This document shows positions 16,533-25,600 of a stretch of DNA of 63,992 nucleotides, piece after piece. The notes under the pieces are model-generated. The model saw only the letters and a list, made by a program, of their open reading frames with translations. It was not told the origin of the DNA and did not search any database. Position 1 is the stretch's first letter, and every line of letters starts with the position of its first letter. A program made the translations under genes and the position numbers. The stretch comes from Bacillota bacterium. Lineage in GTDB: Bacteria > Bacillota > Clostridia > Clostridiales > Clostridiaceae. The stretch is from assembly GCA_023399035.1 (NCBI GenBank), contig JAEWQX010000244.1, positions 1 through 63,992 on the forward strand, read 5' to 3'.

Positions 16533-17036
16533 TTATTCTTTTGTATATTTCTTTAAATTATCATTAAACTTAACTTGTGGATTTCTTGTCTTTACAATAT
16601 CCTTAATCATCTTAAAATCATTAGCACAGTAATATGAAGTATTTATATAATACTTATCTGTTTTTGCTGGCTTATTTCCGATTTTTTTGTTGCTTGTTTC
16701 TCTATATGTAATAGTAACAAACTCTTTTTTCTTATTCTTTTCTTCAGCACCATTTTCAACCTCTAAAGATTCTATACTGCTATATTTTATTTTTTTAACT
16801 AAATTTTTATTTGAATAAAATTCAATCTTATTTTCCTTCAAATAGATATCTCTGCTATATTCAACCCACACTGCAAAAGCTGTCACTATTGCAACGAATA
16901 AAAAACATGCAAAGAGTATATTTGTTGGTCCTTGAGTAATACCATAAACTACTGCTATTAAAAATTCAGCAACAACAGCCATAACCATAAAGCTGTTTTT
17001 CTTTTTTATTATAACTGGATATTTTATTTCTTCCAT
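16533..17036 (-). CDS. Small membrane protein with PH-like cytosolic domain
   Basis: 167 residues. Two hydrophobic segments (about 15-34 and 38-58) form a hairpin, followed by a beta-rich domain (IYLKENKIEFYSNKN onward) that looks like the bacterial PH-like fold often found after paired membrane helices. The tail is Lys-rich. The ATG follows GGAG by four bases. I do not recognise a specific family or function. Confidence 0.6.
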   Translation of the reverse strand: MEEIKYPVIIKKKNSFMVMAVVAEFLIAVVYGITQGPTNILFACFLFVAIVTAFAVWVEYSRDIYLKENKIEFYSNKNLVKKIKYSSIESLEVENGAEEKNKKKEFVTITYRETSNKKIGNKPAKTDKYYINTSYYCANDFKMIKDIVKTRNPQVKFNDNLKKYTKE

Positions 17037-17203
17037 CTCTCTCCAATCTCTTTAGTTTTATAAAATATACTATTCCCCATTAAACATTATATCCTATCTA
17101 TACTATATTTTTCAATATTTTCCTCATAAATATTATGTAAAGTTATACATGTATTAATTTTAAATCTAAACATAAAATACTTTTGAAAGGAAGTGTAGAT
17201 AAT

Positions 17204-17344
17204 ATGGCAACAAATAAGTACGGTAGTTCTAATCCTATGCAGAATGGTAAAAGAAGACAAAAATTACATAGGAATCAAGATAATGTAGGTAACCCTAAAA
17301 ATAAACCTCAATATGAAAATTTCAATGGAACCCCTATAGACTAA
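17204..17344 (+). CDS. Small basic Asn-rich protein, 46 residues
   Basis: GAAAGGAAGTG lies about a dozen bases before an ATG that opens a 46-residue frame starting MATNKYGSSNPMQNGKRRQK and ending NFNGTPID. It is hydrophilic, rich in Asn, Lys, Gln and Arg, with no membrane segment or Cys. A strong terminator follows the stop. Composition recalls small spore proteins of clostridia, but I see no diagnostic SASP motif. Ribosome site, clean frame and terminator together make a real gene likely. Function is unknown. Confidence 0.6.
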   Translation: MATNKYGSSNPMQNGKRRQKLHRNQDNVGNPKNKPQYENFNGTPID

Positions 17345-17390
17345 CATGCCCATATTAGTGTAAGTAATATAATTTTAAAACTATAAAAAA

Positions 17391-17423
17391 GATACTAAAT
17401 TATCATATAAATAATCTAGTATC
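17391..17423. terminator. Bidirectional terminator after the 46-residue gene
   Basis: GATACTA (17391-17397) pairs with TAGTATC (17417-17423), flanked by AAAAAA and TTTTTT, so it can serve the small plus-strand gene and the cyclodeaminase gene. Confidence 0.8.
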
Positions 17424-17446
17424 TTTTTTACTTGTACATATTTTTA

Positions 17447-18088
17447 TTAATAAATTACCTTTTCGACTATTTCTGAAATCTTATTTTTCTCTTTAAGAGA
17501 TGATTCCAATATACTTTTTAGCTCACAATCAATTTTGTTAAAGAATTCTTCATTTCTTAATCCATTGAGATTTACCTTCACATTTACAATAGAACTTTCA
17601 ATTGCACTATGAAGAAGAATTGCTGATATTCCCAAATCCGATAAAAGCATTTTATTTCCATACTGTGCCATAATATTGAGGTTATCATAGAACTTCATAC
17701 ATTCTCTTGCAAGTATTAAAGGTGCTTCCATAGATTTTATTGTATTATCTCTTATTGCTTTTTTTCTTGATGCTTTCTCTTCTTCACTTTCCTTAGGCAT
17801 CTTATATGAATCCATAAGCTTAAGGAAATTTTCTCTATCTTCATCCATAAGTTCAAGACTTCTTCTAGAAAAATCAAGGCTCTCTTCTTGAAATTTCTTT
17901 ATCATATACTGTGTACTTTCATCTAAAGCAGCATAACTCTTTTTCCCTACAGTCAATGAATAAACCATAGAATTTAAAGCCCCTGATAATGCAGCTATAA
18001 GACCAGCAACACTTCCGCCTCCTGGTGCAGGCATATCACTTTCTAAGTCACCTATAAACTTTTTAATAGTATCATCACAAAATTTCAT
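17447..18088 (-). CDS. Cyclodeaminase/cyclohydrolase family protein (FchA-like)
   Basis: 213 residues of the formiminotetrahydrofolate cyclodeaminase C-terminal family. The folate-binding signature PAPGGGSVAGLIAALSGAL is at about residues 21-39. In clostridia FchA members act as methenyl-THF cyclohydrolase in one-carbon metabolism or in glycine/purine fermentation. No folate or histidine-degradation gene is beside it, so the exact reaction is not set. AAGGGGGAG precedes the ATG by eight bases. It follows the polysaccharide cluster in the same direction by 36 bp and may be read through from it. Confidence 0.85.
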   Translation of the reverse strand: MKFCDDTIKKFIGDLESDMPAPGGGSVAGLIAALSGALNSMVYSLTVGKKSYAALDESTQYMIKKFQEESLDFSRRSLELMDEDRENFLKLMDSYKMPKESEEEKASRKKAIRDNTIKSMEAPLILARECMKFYDNLNIMAQYGNKMLLSDLGISAILLHSAIESSIVNVKVNLNGLRNEEFFNKIDCELKSILESSLKEKNKISEIVEKVIY

Positions 18089-18123
18089 TACATAATCTCC
18101 CCCTTACTTCTTGTATTTATTAA

Positions 18124-19350
18124 TTATTCTATATTTCTATTTCCCATAATAGATACGAGATATCCTGAATATATCCAGAAAATCATAGAAATAAAGCTGA
18201 TAATATATATTAATGTACTTTCAAATAAATTAACAGCAAGTACTCCAAGTATCATTGATGTCAGTATTGTCATTTCAAACTTTTCTTTCTTTCTCATATG
18301 ATCAAGATGATTTACTAAAAAAGTAAATAAAAGAATTATAAATATAAACAGCATAGATAATGATATAAGGCCATTTACTGCTGCAGTCTGAATATATATA
18401 TTGTGAAGACCTCCAGTTGAAAGACCTGGTAAATCATCTGTTTCCCTTGCATTTGTCACAGCATCCACCATATCACTGTATCCAACTCCTGCTACTGGAT
18501 TATCTTTGATTACTATTGATGCAGATTCCCATAAACTTGTTCTTCCACTTGTAAAATCTCTAATATGGCTGCCTTCCATATTCACTGCAGCAACACATGC
18601 AACTATAGGAAGTACTAAAAGAATTCCTCTGATATATTTATTGCTGCTATAAACAAATAAGAAACAATAAACTACAGCTATTACTACAAGGAATGAACTG
18701 CGTCCATTAAATAAAAGCATTGTAAGAGCTTGAATAACAATATTAGCTGTCCAGAACATCTTAATCCTATAATATTTTGTATTATGGTGCAGGTACATAC
18801 ACATAACTATTGCAATTGAAGCTGCAATTGATATTGCATTAGGATTTTCAAAAATGCCTGCCCTGCTTCCTTCAAAAGCATAACCCTTAATTACAATTGA
18901 TTTATTGAATACCTTCATAAAAATAGAAATTACTGATGATATAAACATAAAAATAACATAAAAATGTGTTATTATATTCATTTCTTTTATCATGCTTTTC
19001 TTATTTCTAAAAACATCAACTGTAAATACGCTCATAAAAAGTATAAGGTTAACGACCCACACCTTTAAATTTTCGCTGCTTCTATAAATAAAAATATTAA
19101 ATATTAAAGTTATAACTATAAAAATACCTATAGGAATGTCAAAGTCATATATTTTTCTTTTTTTATAATCATTAAATATCATGAATAATATTAATAAAAT
19201 ACCCCATACAAGAGCTACCTTGCTTAAAATATTTATTCCAGGGATAACTTTTAAAATCGTTACTAATGCTAAACTTACAAATAGATAAAATAATCTGAAA
19301 TAGAATTTATTATCTAAAATATTGTATATCTTCTCTAATTTATCTTTCAT
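18124..19350 (-). CDS. O-antigen ligase/polymerase-like membrane protein
   Basis: 408 residues with about eleven hydrophobic segments. A large loop between late helices carries the Wzy/WaaL-type pattern: FENPNAISIA, LLFNGRSSFL, TSGRTSLWESA, GVGYSD and GLHNIYIQ. Such proteins polymerise undecaprenyl-linked oligosaccharides or ligate them to an acceptor outside the membrane. It overlaps the end of the preceding glycosyltransferase gene by 11 bases, showing a single transcript with the cluster. The substrate is unknown. Confidence 0.85.
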   Translation of the reverse strand: MKDKLEKIYNILDNKFYFRLFYLFVSLALVTILKVIPGINILSKVALVWGILLILFMIFNDYKKRKIYDFDIPIGIFIVITLIFNIFIYRSSENLKVWVVNLILFMSVFTVDVFRNKKSMIKEMNIITHFYVIFMFISSVISIFMKVFNKSIVIKGYAFEGSRAGIFENPNAISIAASIAIVMCMYLHHNTKYYRIKMFWTANIVIQALTMLLFNGRSSFLVVIAVVYCFLFVYSSNKYIRGILLVLPIVACVAAVNMEGSHIRDFTSGRTSLWESASIVIKDNPVAGVGYSDMVDAVTNARETDDLPGLSTGGLHNIYIQTAAVNGLISLSMLFIFIILLFTFLVNHLDHMRKKEKFEMTILTSMILGVLAVNLFESTLIYIISFISMIFWIYSGYLVSIMGNRNIE

Positions 19351-20491
19351 ATATTTCTTTATACACTCCTTTTAGCTTTCCAACCAACACTTCTTCTGAA
19401 TAGCTAAGAATTGTTTTTTCTCTTATTTCATTTTCATCATAAGTTCTATAATCATTCTTCATTTGAATTAATGCATCTTTCAGTTTTCCTATATTATTTT
19501 TTTCAATTATGATTCCATTATAATCCTTTATTATATCATCAGCACCGCCATTATATGTTCCAATTACAGGTTTTCCACATGCTAATGCTTCAATATATAC
19601 TACTCCAAAAGTCTCATGTTCTGATGCAAGTACAAAACAGTCACAGCTTTTCATTTCTTTAGAAACTTCATCTCGTGAAAGAGCTCCAAGGAGATAAATC
19701 TGATTTTCCATTCCATATTCCTTAATCAACTCCTCAAGCTTTCCTTTCAGAGATCCGTCTCCTCCAATTTTCAAGACTGCATCTTTACCCTTAAAGCATG
19801 TTGAAAATGCTTTTATTAGATTTTCCATACCCTTGCCTTCTTCTAAGAAAGCACATGAAAATAAACTAAATTTATTTCCTTCCTGTTTTATATTGGCTGC
19901 ATCAGCATTAAATCTCCTTAAATCAACCATATTATTGATTACCCTTATATCATTATGCGTATAATGCTCCATTTCATTCTTTAAGCCATTCCCTACAGCT
20001 ATTAATACATCAGCTTTATCATAAGCATTATATACATATTTCTTATAACTATCACGCACATATTTTGCATACTTTAATGATGAATGCTCAGTAAGAACAA
20101 GTGGTATGTTGTATTTACTGCTTATATACTGTGCAGCTATCCCTCCCCAGAAAGCAGAATGTGCATGAATAATATCAACTTTTCCTTCCTTTTTAACTAT
20201 TTCTCTGTATAGTTTATCCATTCTCCTGTTGAAGCTTTTAAACATAAGAGGATTTTTAGGAAAGTAATTAAAATCCTTATATCTGTATGTATTGAGATTA
20301 TCCTCAACAGAAAACTGAACACCTCTTTTTTCTTTAATCTTTCCAACCATAGTTATGGGCCATATTTCATTATATGCAACTGTTACTTTCATTCCAGCAT
20401 TTGAAAGAGCTTTAAACTGCTCCTTAAAAAAGCTCCCATGAACCTTATTTCTTGACGATGCATACCATGACGGAATTACCATTATATGCAT
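19340..20491 (-). CDS. Glycosyltransferase, GT4 family
   Basis: About 383 residues of GT-B fold. The C-terminal sugar-nucleotide half has the E-x7-E type site in HETFGVVYIEALACGKPVIG. The N-terminal half has AHSAFWGGIAA and LTEHSSL. Retaining GT4 enzymes of this kind extend lipid-linked oligosaccharides in the cytosol. An ATG five codons upstream is in frame, but GAGGAG sits seven bases before the ATG at 20491. The upstream transferase gene stops four bases before this start, so translation is coupled. Confidence 0.88.
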   Translation of the reverse strand: MHIMVIPSWYASSRNKVHGSFFKEQFKALSNAGMKVTVAYNEIWPITMVGKIKEKRGVQFSVEDNLNTYRYKDFNYFPKNPLMFKSFNRRMDKLYREIVKKEGKVDIIHAHSAFWGGIAAQYISSKYNIPLVLTEHSSLKYAKYVRDSYKKYVYNAYDKADVLIAVGNGLKNEMEHYTHNDIRVINNMVDLRRFNADAANIKQEGNKFSLFSCAFLEEGKGMENLIKAFSTCFKGKDAVLKIGGDGSLKGKLEELIKEYGMENQIYLLGALSRDEVSKEMKSCDCFVLASEHETFGVVYIEALACGKPVIGTYNGGADDIIKDYNGIIIEKNNIGKLKDALIQMKNDYRTYDENEIREKTILSYSEEVLVGKLKGVYKEIYER

Positions 20492-20495
20492 TTCA

Positions 20496-21794
20496 TCACT
20501 CCTCATTTAACAAGATCTTGTTTAATCTTTCAACAATAGAATTCCACTCATAATTCATATCAGGTGAACAATCCAGATTCTTAGATTTAAACATATCAAC
20601 CATTTTATAAATTCTGTCTTTTATTTCTTGCACATCATTAAGAGTTACAATACACTTTTCGTTGTTTTCTACCACAGATTTTATCGGATCATTTTCATCT
20701 CCATAAATAACGAAAATTCTTCCCTTTGCACCAAAGTAATCATAGATTTTTGCTGGTATCTGCTTTGAATTCTTGTTTCCAAATAATAAAAGAATATCAC
20801 CATTAAGCATATACTTAAGAGCCTCATCAAATGGAATTCTCCCTGACACTTTTGCTATTTCAAGATTTTTAAGTCTTTTGCGTCCTTCTATATCATCAAT
20901 GTTTCCAAAGAATAAAACATTTAGCATATTATAAGTTTCTTTATCTTCTCCTTTTATCTCTTCAAGCGCTGTAACAAAAGGTTTTATATCTCTTAACTTT
21001 GAAAAAATCTCTCCAGTGTATATTATGTTAATCTTATTCTTATTAATCAATTCAGGAGCTTCTTCAAAAGAAAGCCTGTAATACAGCTTTGAATCAAATC
21101 CTCTGTTTAATATAAATGTTTTTTTAGCTCCGTCCTTAAGCTGGCTATAATCTTTCAAGTACTCATTTCTATTTGCTTCTGTAACAAAAATAAAACTGTC
21201 TGCTGCCTTTACTATCTTCTTTTCCATATTCTTTTCTATAATCTTTTTGAATATCAATGACTTCTGTCTTGTTGAATCCTTGAGCCACGGGTCACTCCAA
21301 TATGTAATCCATGGTACATCCTTAAACTCTTTTTTTATTTCATATGCACATAAATGAGAAGATGGCGGTTCATGCATAGAAAAAATCACATCAAACTTTT
21401 CTTTTTCCATTAATACTTTTCCATATGCACCTGCTTTTTTAGACCATCCATAATACATATCAGGGATAACAAGAGAGTTTTTTATTTTTCTTAAAAACTT
21501 CTTTATAGTTCCATTGTTGCTTTTTACATGAGTATTTTCATTTGTATTAACAGATTTCTTAGGCATAAGTCTCTTAAATATAACTCCTCCATCTATAACG
21601 TGAAGTTTTATATTCCTATCCATCATATTTAATAATGCTTCATCATAGTAAACTGAATCCTTTGGAAAATTTACTGTTAAAAGATGAACCTCATTATCTT
21701 CTATTTCACTTAACTTATTTAAATACTGCAGGGTTTCTATTGCTGCGGAATTATTAATAAGCGGAGAATAACAGGCAATAAATAATATTTTCAT
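20496..21794 (-). CDS. Glycosyltransferase, GT-B fold
   Basis: About 432 residues. The N-terminal domain begins MKILFIACYSPLINNSAA with a Lys-rich insert near residue 100; a WSDPW segment lies mid-protein. The C-terminal half holds the acceptor/donor region with GRIPFDEALKYM and IPAKIYDYFGAKG, a pattern of GT4-like transferases that lack the classic E-x7-E spacing. The start at 21794 follows AGGAGG by about four bases; the open frame extends nine codons further but without a site. It belongs to the same operon as its neighbours. Confidence 0.8.
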   Translation of the reverse strand: MKILFIACYSPLINNSAAIETLQYLNKLSEIEDNEVHLLTVNFPKDSVYYDEALLNMMDRNIKLHVIDGGVIFKRLMPKKSVNTNENTHVKSNNGTIKKFLRKIKNSLVIPDMYYGWSKKAGAYGKVLMEKEKFDVIFSMHEPPSSHLCAYEIKKEFKDVPWITYWSDPWLKDSTRQKSLIFKKIIEKNMEKKIVKAADSFIFVTEANRNEYLKDYSQLKDGAKKTFILNRGFDSKLYYRLSFEEAPELINKNKINIIYTGEIFSKLRDIKPFVTALEEIKGEDKETYNMLNVLFFGNIDDIEGRKRLKNLEIAKVSGRIPFDEALKYMLNGDILLLFGNKNSKQIPAKIYDYFGAKGRIFVIYGDENDPIKSVVENNEKCIVTLNDVQEIKDRIYKMVDMFKSKNLDCSPDMNYEWNSIVERLNKILLNEE

Positions 21795-21857
21795 ATGTCC
21801 TCCTATCTGTAACTTTCCCATACATATTATTATCTTTAGTTTTACTAAAGTTGTTTG

Positions 21858-23390
21858 CTATTTTTTTATTTTTCTTAAAAACATATTCTTAAGTTCAATA
21901 ACTTCCTGGATTTTCATAATATATCCTAAAATAAAATAAACCAAAATTCCTATAGCAGTTCCAGAACCAACAAGAAAAATTACATTCACTTTATCAGCAA
22001 GTATTTTAATTACAAGCATAATCACTACACCCATTATTATAGAATTTAAAATAATCATACAAATTTTATATACAACATCATTTATTTTAAAACTATGTTC
22101 TATCTTTATGATACTTCTAAGCAATAAAAGTGATGTTACAAACATTGCAATAACAGATGCAAGAGCTATTCCGAAAACCCCCAAATATTTTGAAAGTATC
22201 ACATTTAACGATATATTACATATTACTCCTATAACTCCATTAAATGTAGTAATTTTTGTTTTACCCATTGAAAATAATGTTGAATTAAGTATGTCTCTCA
22301 TGCCAGTGAAGAATATCCCAAATCCGTAGCCTATAAGTGCAGAAGTTGTTATACTGACTGCATACTCATCGAACTGTCCTCTTCCATATACCATTTGTAC
22401 TATTTCTCGTCCGAATATTAATACACCTATTGTTATTGGAATCAGTAAAATTGCGAGATAGGTTATAGATTTCTTTAACATTTCTATAAATCCTTTATCA
22501 TCACCACTATTTCTCATATTAGCCATAATAGGATATGCCACATTTGCTATTGATGTTGTTATAATTGTATTGATAAATATTATAAGCTTCTGACCATAAT
22601 CCAGTGCTGATATAGAGCCAACAGGAAGTGAAGATGCTATTTTCTTGTCTACAATCATGTTAAGAGAATTAGCACCTGCACCAATAATAACAGGTATAAT
22701 TAAAATAAGGATTTCATGAAGCCTCTTATCTCTAAGATTTATTAAGAACTTAAATCTATATCCATGAGTCATTAGTGATGGTATCTGAACCACAACTCTA
22801 AGGAAGTTACCAATAACATTTGCTATGGTTAATCCTACAATATCATACTTTCTAAAAATTAACAAATATACTATCATCGGAATATTGAAAAACAATCCAA
22901 GTATGGATGGAATAACAAAATCCTCATTTACCTGAAGCAGCGACGTAAAGCATGCATTTATAGATAAAAATAAAATGTTTAATAATGTTATCTTTGTTAA
23001 TCTTGTTGCCAGAATTAATGCTTCATCTGAAAAACCGCCTGCAAGTATATGTACAATTTCTTTTGAAAAAATACTACTTACAATAAAAAAGAGCAGGGAT
23101 ACTATAAAAAGGATGTTAATTACGTTATTTGCAAATCTATACATCTCTTTTGAACCCTTTTTAGCTCTTATTCTGCTCAGCATAGGCAGAAAAGCAGTTG
23201 AAATTGCAAGTCCTATTAATGTAAATATGGTTTCAGGAATTGTAACTGCTATATTATAGGCATCTGTGTACATTCCTGCACCAAATCCACGCGCTATAAG
23301 CATATCACGTATAAATCCTACTGCTCTGCTTATAACAGATACTATCATTATTATAAAAGTAGATTTAATTAAGCTGCTTTCCTTTTTCAT
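21858..23390 (-). CDS. MurJ-family lipid-linked sugar flippase
   Basis: 510 residues with about fourteen membrane helices, of the MurJ (MviN) branch of the MOP superfamily. The N-terminal signature SRAVGFIRDMLIARGFGAG and the later GMRDILNSTLFSMGKTK fit MurJ. These proteins flip lipid II or related lipid-linked glycans to the outer face. Lying within a polysaccharide cluster beside a TagA-type transferase and a Wzy-like protein, it may export the cluster's own repeat unit rather than lipid II. AGGTG precedes the ATG by four bases. Confidence 0.88.
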   Translation of the reverse strand: MKKESSLIKSTFIIMIVSVISRAVGFIRDMLIARGFGAGMYTDAYNIAVTIPETIFTLIGLAISTAFLPMLSRIRAKKGSKEMYRFANNVINILFIVSLLFFIVSSIFSKEIVHILAGGFSDEALILATRLTKITLLNILFLSINACFTSLLQVNEDFVIPSILGLFFNIPMIVYLLIFRKYDIVGLTIANVIGNFLRVVVQIPSLMTHGYRFKFLINLRDKRLHEILILIIPVIIGAGANSLNMIVDKKIASSLPVGSISALDYGQKLIIFINTIITTSIANVAYPIMANMRNSGDDKGFIEMLKKSITYLAILLIPITIGVLIFGREIVQMVYGRGQFDEYAVSITTSALIGYGFGIFFTGMRDILNSTLFSMGKTKITTFNGVIGVICNISLNVILSKYLGVFGIALASVIAMFVTSLLLLRSIIKIEHSFKINDVVYKICMIILNSIIMGVVIMLVIKILADKVNVIFLVGSGTAIGILVYFILGYIMKIQEVIELKNMFLRKIKK

Positions 23391-23402
23391 ATTACACCTG
23401 TA

Positions 23403-24125
23403 CTACTGCTTTCCTGCATTCCTATTTTTCATGACTATTAATAAAAATTTAGGTATTGATATAAGTCTCTTTATTCTGAATGGTTCTTTATAAACTCTGT
23501 AAAGCCACTCCATGCCCATAGAAATCATCCATTTGGGAGCTCTTTTTAAATTTCCTGCAAATATATCAAATACTCCCCCAACTCCCATATATATTTTTGT
23601 ATCAGTAATATCCTTTATCTTTTCAATGAATATTTCCTGTCTTGGTGATCCCATTGCTACAAAAATTGCCCAAGGACTGTTTTCCTGTATATCTTTTATA
23701 ATATCACTGCAGTTGTTCAAATCAAAAAATCCATTATGGTATCCGGCAATTTTTAATCCTGGATAATCTCTTTTTATATTTTCAACACACTTTACTACAA
23801 CTTCTTCCTTTGCACCGAGAAAATAAACGGATTTTCCTTCTTTATCAGCTTTAATAAGAACTTCTTTTACAACATCTATACCTGCAATTTTTTCTTTGAC
23901 AGGTTCTTTAATCAATTTAGATGCAAGTACTGTTCCAACTCCATCAGGTATTATAAGAGAATTCTTGTCATTAAAGCTCTTTCTCAGCATGCTGTTATTT
24001 AATCCATTAAAAAGCACTTCTGGATTCCCCGATATAATATTCACTTTATCCAGTCTATCAACATAATTCATAAGACTTTCTTTGTCCTTATTAAAGACAT
24101 TAAATTCAAGTATCTTTGTAAACAT
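23403..24125 (-). CDS. WecG/TagA/CpsF family glycosyltransferase
   Basis: 240 residues, of the family that adds N-acetylmannosamine or N-acetylmannosaminuronate to undecaprenyl-PP-GlcNAc, an early step of wall teichoic acid or surface polysaccharide assembly. The conserved NPEVLFNGLNNS start, IIPDGVGTV, IFVAMGSPRQE and MGVGGVFDIFAGNLKRAPKW are all visible. The C-terminal basic helices would hold it to the membrane. AGGAGTAGG precedes the ATG. It is the first glycosyltransferase of the cluster in transcript order. Confidence 0.9.
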   Translation of the reverse strand: MFTKILEFNVFNKDKESLMNYVDRLDKVNIISGNPEVLFNGLNNSMLRKSFNDKNSLIIPDGVGTVLASKLIKEPVKEKIAGIDVVKEVLIKADKEGKSVYFLGAKEEVVVKCVENIKRDYPGLKIAGYHNGFFDLNNCSDIIKDIQENSPWAIFVAMGSPRQEIFIEKIKDITDTKIYMGVGGVFDIFAGNLKRAPKWMISMGMEWLYRVYKEPFRIKRLISIPKFLLIVMKNRNAGKQ

Positions 24126-24219
24126 ATCCTACTCCTGTATTCTATACTGTTAACTCCAAATTTTCTTAAAGAACCATATCTTAATTTCACATTAATTTAT
24201 CAGTAAATTGCATTGCGAA

Positions 24220-25317
24220 TTAATTGGTTCTGTTTATCATTTGATCTATTTCTATCACAATTTCATCTTCTGGAGCAAGTTTCTTTGCTATATCTAAATT
24301 CAATCTTGCCTGTTCCATATCCCCTAAATTGTAGTAACACATTACAATATTAGTGCATATTTCAACTTCCCTTGAAGCTTCAAATGCTTTCTTGAAGTAT
24401 TTAATTGCTTCTTCATAATCGTTTAGACATGCATAGTTCATTCCAAGTTCATTTACTACTTCAAGTATTCCAGACTCTATAGACATACTCTTATTCAAAT
24501 AATGTATTGCCTTATTGTAATGCTGAATCTTTCTATAGCATACTCCAAGATAGTAATATATTAAAGGATTATCTGAAAATTCTTCCGATAATGGTGTAAG
24601 AAGTTCAATTGCTTTTTCTGGATTATCTTTAACAAGCTCTACTGCTTTCTCATATGTGCTTATATTTTCAACATCCTTAACTATGCTTTCTATTTCAGGT
24701 GTTACCTTTCCACCTTTATTTATGTATTCATTTATTTCCACTTCAGCACCCTTAAAATCTCCATCATCTTTTAAGATTAGTGCATTATATAAATGTGGTT
24801 CAGGACATTTAAAGAATTTTTCCTTACATAATTCAATATCTTCAGTAAAGAGATCAGTAAATCCTGAATCCTTTTCCCTTATTGCTTCTCCAACACTTAA
24901 AAGCTTTATCATTATTTCTTCTTCTTCCGTATATCTGTATAGGCCTTTAAGAAGAACATATGCATCTTCTAAATTATCTTTTTTTATGTTGTCTGCAATA
25001 AGGCTCTTTACACATTCCTCACTGTCTGGAATATATGTAAGTATTGTTCCATAATCATCAATATATCTTATATTAGGGTCTGCTCCAAATGCAGTAAACA
25101 TTCCTTCAACAAAATAGTATATAGGAAGATTGCTTAATCTCAGTTCATTATCAGCATTTTTCGTAACATAATCTGCACTTATTGGAATATATAAATCTGG
25201 ATTTTTAAACTCAACATACTCAGGCATATTTATGCTTTTCTTAAATCCATCTGCATTTACTTCAAGAAACAGCATCTTACTTAACTTATCTTTATACATT
25301 GTTTTATAATTACTCAT
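24220..25317 (-). CDS. TPR-repeat protein
   Basis: About 365 residues. The N-terminal 120 residues are not recognised and contain a beta-rich segment. From about residue 230 there are three or four tetratricopeptide repeats (IYYYLGVCYRKIQHYNKAI, ELGMNYACLNDYEEAIKYF and others). There is no signal peptide or membrane helix, so it is cytosolic. The ATG at 25317 has AGAGGTG four bases before it; an ATG eight codons upstream lacks one. It precedes the polysaccharide cluster by about 95 bp in the same direction and may be its first gene. Confidence 0.75.
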   Translation of the reverse strand: MSNYKTMYKDKLSKMLFLEVNADGFKKSINMPEYVEFKNPDLYIPISADYVTKNADNELRLSNLPIYYFVEGMFTAFGADPNIRYIDDYGTILTYIPDSEECVKSLIADNIKKDNLEDAYVLLKGLYRYTEEEEIMIKLLSVGEAIREKDSGFTDLFTEDIELCKEKFFKCPEPHLYNALILKDDGDFKGAEVEINEYINKGGKVTPEIESIVKDVENISTYEKAVELVKDNPEKAIELLTPLSEEFSDNPLIYYYLGVCYRKIQHYNKAIHYLNKSMSIESGILEVVNELGMNYACLNDYEEAIKYFKKAFEASREVEICTNIVMCYYNLGDMEQARLNLDIAKKLAPEDEIVIEIDQMINRTN

Positions 25318-25561
25318 TTTGCACCTCTTATTAATTGTCATTATAAATTATATGGTGAATTAATCTTTAAAAATCACACACTTTATAAATTATATCTTAT
25401 ATTATAATCTAAATTAGATAAATTTAATACTTTACTAAATATAAAATTCTATTTAATGCAATAATTTCACATTCACCGAATTCATATAAAATATTATACA
25501 ATTAGAAATCATATATTTCCATTCATTATAAATATACATTTTAAGAGTGTAATATCAAAAA

Positions 25562-25590
25562 AATTGCTGCCACTAAGAGTGACAGCAATT
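25562..25590 (-). terminator. Phosphoglucomutase terminator
   Basis: AATTGCTG-CACT and AGTG-CAGCAATT pair with one mismatch around a three-base loop, followed on the minus strand by TTTTTGATATT; the plus-strand side also has a T run. Confidence 0.8.
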
Positions 25591-25600
25591 TTTTTGATAA

